Assembly: GCA_005788935.1 (NCBI GenBank)
Contig: SYAK01000299.1
Coordinates: forward strand, 1 to 8,520
DNA length: 8,520 nt
Source: Pseudomonadota bacterium
GTDB taxonomy: Bacteria; Myxococcota; UBA9042; PHBI01
Direction of reading: 5' to 3'
In this document: positions 7,301-8,520 of the stretch, one piece after another
Layout: every line of letters starts with the position of its first letter
Numbering within the stretch: position 1 is the first letter of the stretch
Notes under the pieces: generated by a model
Seen by the model: only the letters and a program-made list of their open reading frames with translations
Databases searched by the model: none
What the model was told of the DNA's origin: nothing
Translations under genes and position numbers: made by a program

Positions 7301-8520
7301 CGGCCGAAACGTGCGACGGGACCGACAACGACTGCGACGGCAAGAGCGACTCGCTCGACCCGAGCCTGACGCTCGTCGCGTGCGACAACCAGAAGGGCGT
7401 CTGCAGCGGGTCGATGCGCACCGCGAACCTCTGCGCGCTCGGGATGTGGCAGAGCTGCGGCGCCCCGCAGTACAGCTCGAACAGCTTCTTCTACGAAGCG
7501 ACCGAGACGTCCTGCGACGGGCGGGACAACAACTGCAACGGCGCGACCGACGACGCCCTCTCGGCCCCGCTGACGACGAACCAGAACGGCGTCTGCGCGG
7601 GGGCGCGCAAGACCTGCGGCGGGGCGAGCGGCTGGCTCGACATCTACACCGGGGTCGCGAACTACAACGCGAGCGAGACGGCACCTGATGCCTTCTATCG
7701 CGACGAGAACTGCGACGGCATCGACGGCAAGGTGGGCGCGGGCCTCTTCGTCGCAACGACTGGCAGCGACACCTCGACCTGCGGGCTCGCGACCGCGACG
7801 CCTTGCAAGACCCTGCAGTACGCCATCGATACGCGCAGCAACGGCACGACGCTGAAGTACCTCTACGTCCAGGCGGGGACCTACGGCTCGGCGACGAGCA
7901 GCGCGCTCAACATCACGAAGACGGTCGAGATCTTCGGCGGCTACAACACGAGCTGGCTGCGCGCCGCGCGCACGACGAGCGGCCACCTCGTGACCGTCAC
8001 GGGGCGCGACCACGCCGACGCGAGCGGCACCCAGTACCTGGCCATCCGGATCGCTGCGGGCACCGCCTCGGCCCCGGTCCGTCTCGCGGACCTCAAGATC
8101 GTGGCGGTCGCCGCGGCCGGCCAGCACGCGGACGGCGTCGGTCGCAGCAGCCACGCCGTCTGGGCCTCGGGCGCCCAGGGCTTCCTCGAGCGCTGCGACA
8201 TCGTTCAGGCCGACGGGGCACCGGGCGCGGCTGGCAGCGCGGGCACGAGCGCGTCGCAGTCGGCGGCCGGCTCGGGCAGCCCGGGGTCCAACGCCCACCA
8301 GGACTGCAACACCTGCAGCACTGCCACCTCGGGCGGCGGCGCCGCAGCGTCGAGCACCTGCGACAGCTGGGCGACGGGCGGCGGCGCGGGCGGCGCGGGC
8401 GGCGCCTACGACACGAGCTGCGGTTGGTGCGGCTGCACGGGCTGCGGCAACTGCGACGCCCAGAGCGGAGGCGCCGGAGCCGGGGCCAACGTCGTCTCGG
8501 GCGCCTTCGGTACCGGCGGC
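1285..8520 (+). CDS. Giant cysteine-rich repeat lipoprotein with MopE-type motifs and beta-helix domain (partial, C-terminus outside window)
   Basis: At least 2412 codons without a stop, in frame to the window edge. Residues 1-20 are a lipoprotein signal, 21-77 an Asp/Gly/Pro-rich linker and 78-257 a Cys-rich head. Residues 309-1088 and 1089-1876 are two homologous super-repeats. Residues 1877-2152 are MopE-type modules, 2153 to about 2325 beta-helix-like, and the rest a Gly/Ala-rich tail. Cysteines, mostly TGC, are evenly spread and even in number per module, which suggests extensive disulfides in an exported surface protein. The frame is supported by the signal peptide, the conserved repeat pattern, strong third-position GC and the absence of stops over 7.2 kb. 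I recognise the domain style (common in Myxococcota) but no characterised protein. Roles such as surface fibre, adhesin, predation factor or metal/Ca2+ binding are guesses. It has no visible catalytic motif and no co-directional neighbour in the window. Confidence 0.93.
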   Translation, partial: MTTARRSFWLALTSVAVSACHDTLPPGAITAPDATGLPDTGEDDTGGPDATGGVDVPPALDLLASADSADASGPVVPCATPGGFLCACATQDDCLEGLCIEGPDGGVCTRRCEEACPEGLDCRPMAVTGSDPVTACLPRHTRLCRPCRSDLECQSPFDAAPSACVAAPDPSVGSFCATACRDLGCPAGYTCEAVTTRDGATSELCLPDAGTCECRASWADLGLVTSCSALSDAGTCGGTRTCGPEGLTACSARTPAAEVCNGADDDCDGTTDDVAAVACVNENVHGRCAGVTACRDSAPVCDGPTPAAEICNGSDDDCDDAIDEASPNCPAAACIEVEGTFVATAAATCANGGCQYATPMPCGLYACDGVACATACTRDDACHVQAHCDTSSGTCVPDIPDGGACSEARACASGHCQNGFCCAAGDCCAQPVDCPAGWTVAPRCDDPATCQGTRREARCTAARCESSEPIPDDSACSPEVQALDCSPLQPRLCSGAVSQSAPSCLGACRSDADCRSGFFCGEAAACVPLRVDGAACSAERECASGWCENGFCCDDGDCCAQASDCPAAWSEAASCLDPQGCQGERIDARCVDHHCESATVTDDSACGRTTESFDCGPFPSVFCSGAPIQQAPRCVWSCASDAGCDAGFWCNAGACVPKLPDGSTCSAAYACQSGHCNGNICCRGGDCCNRPDDCPDRYWVAPTCDVSQTCQGTATDATCQNHVCGSQPGVANDTACTGAVVANTCGAYPDVRCNGQRSQTAPPCATSCASNADCDADGFCQSGRCAPRLVNGSPCTDKSQCASAHCQNGFCCASGDCCATSGNCPASLYGSASTCTTAASCQGDKLTPACTNSQCAIGPRVGDDSGCAGREASDCGFYASVFCGAAAEQTAPACGTACTTSAQCDPGANCTNSRCVPNAGAGGACTSNVQCQSGLTCVDGVCCASTCTGLCQACDRAGSLGLCGPLGDGQDPASECGDVSCTGYYFGFDGQACHARADVSPTAAFCNGAGGCDAPADVCPAAAKGAVAKTCHATCQRPTTGTCTGTTPPACTNIPGAPQSCGVGACRRTVDSCLDGAPQFCAPGLPATEICDGADNDCDGATDETWGNCAAATCDAAGAGFVATAAATCQTGACLPAAPASCGLYTCDGGGDGGDRCATSCTSDATCVEGAHCDTARRVCVSDVPDGGACAESRQCASGHCQNGFCCASGDCCAQPTDCPASWTVAARCDSPASCQGTRRDARCESARCTSSAPIADDGACGADLLALDCSPLLPRFCSGAANQTAPACPAGCRTDTDCVAGFYCDARAGEVGTCTLKKVNGTECKTANQCTSGWCGNGFCCSGGDCCAIAANCPASWSSPADCLDPQGCQGERVDARCLESRCQSEIVQDDSRCDAATQASDCGPYPTAFCTGATSQPTPRCAFTCANDAGCDAGFWCNSGSCIPKLTDGALCGSASACQSGYCNNGICCRGGSCCNRPSDCPASFSAAPVCNTPLTCQGTAKDATCVANVCASQTGVPNDTACTATTVANTCGAYPDLRCNGQASQTAQTCAANCASNADCDADAFCEAGRCAPRRINGSLCSDKSQCASNHCQNGFCCASGDCCATADNCSTALYGSPSTCATPATCQGEKVVPACTNSQCAIGARVGDDSGCSTREASNCGYFTSAFCSAATEQVAPTCLTACTSSTQCDAGANCTGGVCVPNAGTGGACTTSAQCQSGLCVDGVCCNTTCTGLCQACNRSGSLGLCGVITSGLDPASECGAVSCTGYYFGFEGATCYARADVAAASAFCNGSGACQTAADVCPAAVKGAAALTCHATCQQPKAGTCSATTPPACNNIPGPAQSCGVGACRRTLDSCANGAPQTCTPGSPTAEVCDGLDNDCDGLTDAADADLVRVTCENQSGVCQGALKPASLCVNGAWQACAAAQYTAHSTFFQQGSELTCDGRDNDCSGQADEDFAYTSPAGTIVNGAGNACGTGVCGGGVTQCGAGNTLACSTDTRIAAETCDGTDNDCDGKSDSLDPSLTLVACDNQKGVCSGSMRTANLCALGMWQSCGAPQYSSNSFFYEATETSCDGRDNNCNGATDDALSAPLTTNQNGVCAGARKTCGGASGWLDIYTGVANYNASETAPDAFYRDENCDGIDGKVGAGLFVATTGSDTSTCGLATATPCKTLQYAIDTRSNGTTLKYLYVQAGTYGSATSSALNITKTVEIFGGYNTSWLRAARTTSGHLVTVTGRDHADASGTQYLAIRIAAGTASAPVRLADLKIVAVAAAGQHADGVGRSSHAVWASGAQGFLERCDIVQADGAPGAAGSAGTSASQSAAGSGSPGSNAHQDCNTCSTATSGGGAAASSTCDSWATGGGAGGAGGAYDTSCGWCGCTGCGNCDAQSGGAGAGANVVSGAFGTGG
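1516..2055 (+). other. N-terminal cysteine-rich head domain
   Basis: Residues 78-257. Spaced cysteines (GGFLCACATQDDCLEGLC, CTRRCEEACPEGLDC, LCRPCRSDLEC, GSFCATACRDLGCPAGYTC) resemble the small disulfide modules that open many myxobacterial surface lipoproteins. Its last part (TCGGTRTCGPEGLTAC) leads into the first MopE-type motif, the same arrangement as the CGVGACRR segment before the later motifs. No enzyme motif is visible. Confidence 0.6.
2056..2256 (+). other. First two MopE-type putative metal-binding motifs
   Basis: EVCNGADDDCDGTTDD starts at 2056 and EICNGSDDDCDDAIDE at 2209. Both fit the E-x-C-[DN]-G-x-D-[DN]-D-C-D-G-x-x-D pattern of the Pfam 'putative metal-binding motif' (MopE type). 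The second opens super-repeat A and has Asp where Gly is usual. The spacing D-x-D-x-D-G-x-x-D also resembles a calcium loop, so Ca2+ is as plausible a ligand as copper. Confidence 0.7.
2515..4074 (+). repeat. Four 130-residue cysteine modules of super-repeat A
   Basis: Module starts at 2515, 2908, 3295 and 3685, with lengths of 131, 129, 130 and 130 residues. Shared pattern: C-x-S-x-x-C-x-N-G-x-C-C-x-x-G-D-C-C, a cysteine after DxCP, CQG, a DDxxC segment, FC-SGA-Q-AP-C, then C-x-x-x-A-x-C-D-x-x-x-x-C-x-x-x-x-C-V-P and a closing cysteine. Each module has exactly 20 cysteines by hand count. Position-specific marks: WTV and CQGTRR in module 1, CLDPQGCQGER in 2, ICCRGGDCCNRP in 3, ACTNSQCAIG in 4. 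No function is known to me. The CVP..G..C..A..C.SG.C.NG.CC part looks like the Dickkopf-like cysteine pattern frequent in myxobacterial proteins. Confidence 0.88.
4075..4548 (+). repeat. Closing module of super-repeat A
   Basis: About 158 residues with 22 cysteines. It opens like the 130-residue modules (CQSGLTCVDGVCC) but continues CTGLCQACDRAGSLGLCG. An aromatic segment (TGYYFGFDGQAC) and CPAAAKGA follow, then CGVGACRRTVDSC-PQFCAPG, which leads into a MopE motif. The CVDGVCC-GLCQAC arrangement is a familiar myxobacterial module. Confidence 0.8.
4870..6441 (+). repeat. Four 130-residue cysteine modules of super-repeat B
   Basis: Module starts at 4870, 5275, 5662 and 6052, with lengths of 135, 129, 130 and 130 residues. 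Each again has exactly 20 cysteines. Module 1 carries a small insertion (DARAGEVGT) between its 18th and 19th cysteines. The position-specific marks of A recur in the same order: WTV and CQGTRR, CLDPQGCQGER, ICCRGGSCCNRP, ACTNSQCAIG. Confidence 0.88.
6442..6912 (+). repeat. Closing module of super-repeat B
   Basis: About 157 residues, 22 cysteines. CQSGLCVDGVCC lacks one residue compared with the A copy (SGLTC). It is otherwise collinear, with CTGLCQACNRSGSLGLCG, TGYYFGFEGATC, CPAAVKGA, TCHATCQ, PPACNNIPG and CGVGACRRTLDSC. Confidence 0.8.
6913..7740 (+). other. Series of MopE-type modules (five motifs)
   Basis: Motifs start at 6913 (EVCDGLDNDCDG), 7114 (ELTCDGRDNDCSG), 7306 (ETCDGTDNDCDG), 7504 (ETSCDGRDNNCNG) and 7705 (ENCDGIDGKVG), about 190-200 bp apart. 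Between them lie linkers of two kinds. One is NQxGVCxG-x-LC-x-G-x-W-x-x-C with a YxxxSxFF segment, at 6991 and 7387, with a shortened form at 7582. The other is CGTGVCGGGVTQC at 7222. The last motif is cut short and merges into the beta-helix domain. Ligand positions vary: Ser at 7114 and Asn at 7504 replace Asp. Confidence 0.8.
7741..8259 (+). other. Parallel beta-helix-like domain
   Basis: Opens with LFVATTGSD, then TPCKTLQYAIDT, YLYVQAGTYGS, LNITKTVEIFGGYNTSW, and repeated rungs (LVTVTGRDHAD, YLAIRIAAG, VRLADLKIVAV, HAVWASGAQGFLERCDIV). The order 'V..GSD..CG...PC.TL..AI', 'YV..GTY' and 'I.GGY...W' is the classic opening of right-handed beta-helix domains in DUF1565/pectate-lyase-like surface proteins. 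No carbohydrate-cleaving residues can be assigned. A structural or binding role at the cell surface is the safer reading. Confidence 0.7.
8200..8520 (+). other. Gly/Ala-rich tail with dense cysteine cluster, continuing past the window
   Basis: Low-complexity GAAGSAG and GGGAGGAGGAY stretches are interrupted by cysteine groups: DCNTCSTA at 8302, a single Cys at 8359, and CGWCGCTGCGNC at 8419-8454. It probably continues the beta-helix as long glycine-rich loops, as seen in similar myxobacterial proteins. The frame is still open at 8520. Confidence 0.6.

Noticed and set aside
2455..8298. A 1947-codon open frame on the minus strand
   Set aside because: It is antisense to the giant lipoprotein gene. 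The protein is an Ala/Arg/Val/Gly-rich low-complexity string with no recognisable domain. Strong third-position GC in the plus-strand gene removes stop codons on the opposite strand.

Overview
The window is very GC-rich, with almost every third codon position G or C. It holds two genuine protein genes that diverge from a gap of about 340 bp. Both run off the window, so neither is seen complete. The style of the large protein points to Myxococcota or a related delta-proteobacterial lineage such as Bradymonadota: a lipoprotein signal, an Asp/Gly/Pro linker, dense CxxxC modules, MopE-type CDGxDNDCDGxxDE motifs and a C-terminal beta-helix. That placement is inferred from family style; the window has no phylogenetic marker.

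Left part (1-942, minus strand): a CorA-family Mg2+/divalent cation transporter. The N-terminal cytoplasmic domain, the long helix and the start of TM1 are visible, and the GMN motif and TM2 lie beyond base 1. An extra A at 373-374 puts the two halves of the protein in different frames. This is either a base-calling or assembly error or a real inactivating mutation.

Middle (943-1284): the divergent intergenic region. It holds three short inverted repeats, a weak small-ORF candidate with a strong Shine-Dalgarno sequence, a plausible sigma70-like promoter at 1193-1221 and the GGAG ribosome-binding site of the large gene.

Right part (1285-8520, plus strand, open to the edge): one giant gene, at least 2412 codons without a stop. 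It encodes a secreted, lipid-anchored, extremely cysteine-rich multidomain protein. From the N terminus it has a lipoprotein signal (Cys20), a low-complexity linker and a Cys-rich head. Next come two consecutive super-repeats of 780 and 788 residues, each bounded by MopE-type motifs, then a series of MopE modules, a parallel beta-helix-like domain and a Gly/Ala-rich tail with a CxxCxCxxCxxC cluster. Each super-repeat holds four modules of about 130 residues and one distinct closing module of about 158. By hand count all eight 130-residue modules carry exactly 20 cysteines, and both closing modules carry 22. Modules at the same position in the two super-repeats resemble each other more than their neighbours, so a four-module block was built first and then duplicated whole.

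The two genes show no evident functional link beyond sharing a divergent promoter region. Many other long open frames, including one of 1947 codons antisense to the giant gene, are composition artefacts.
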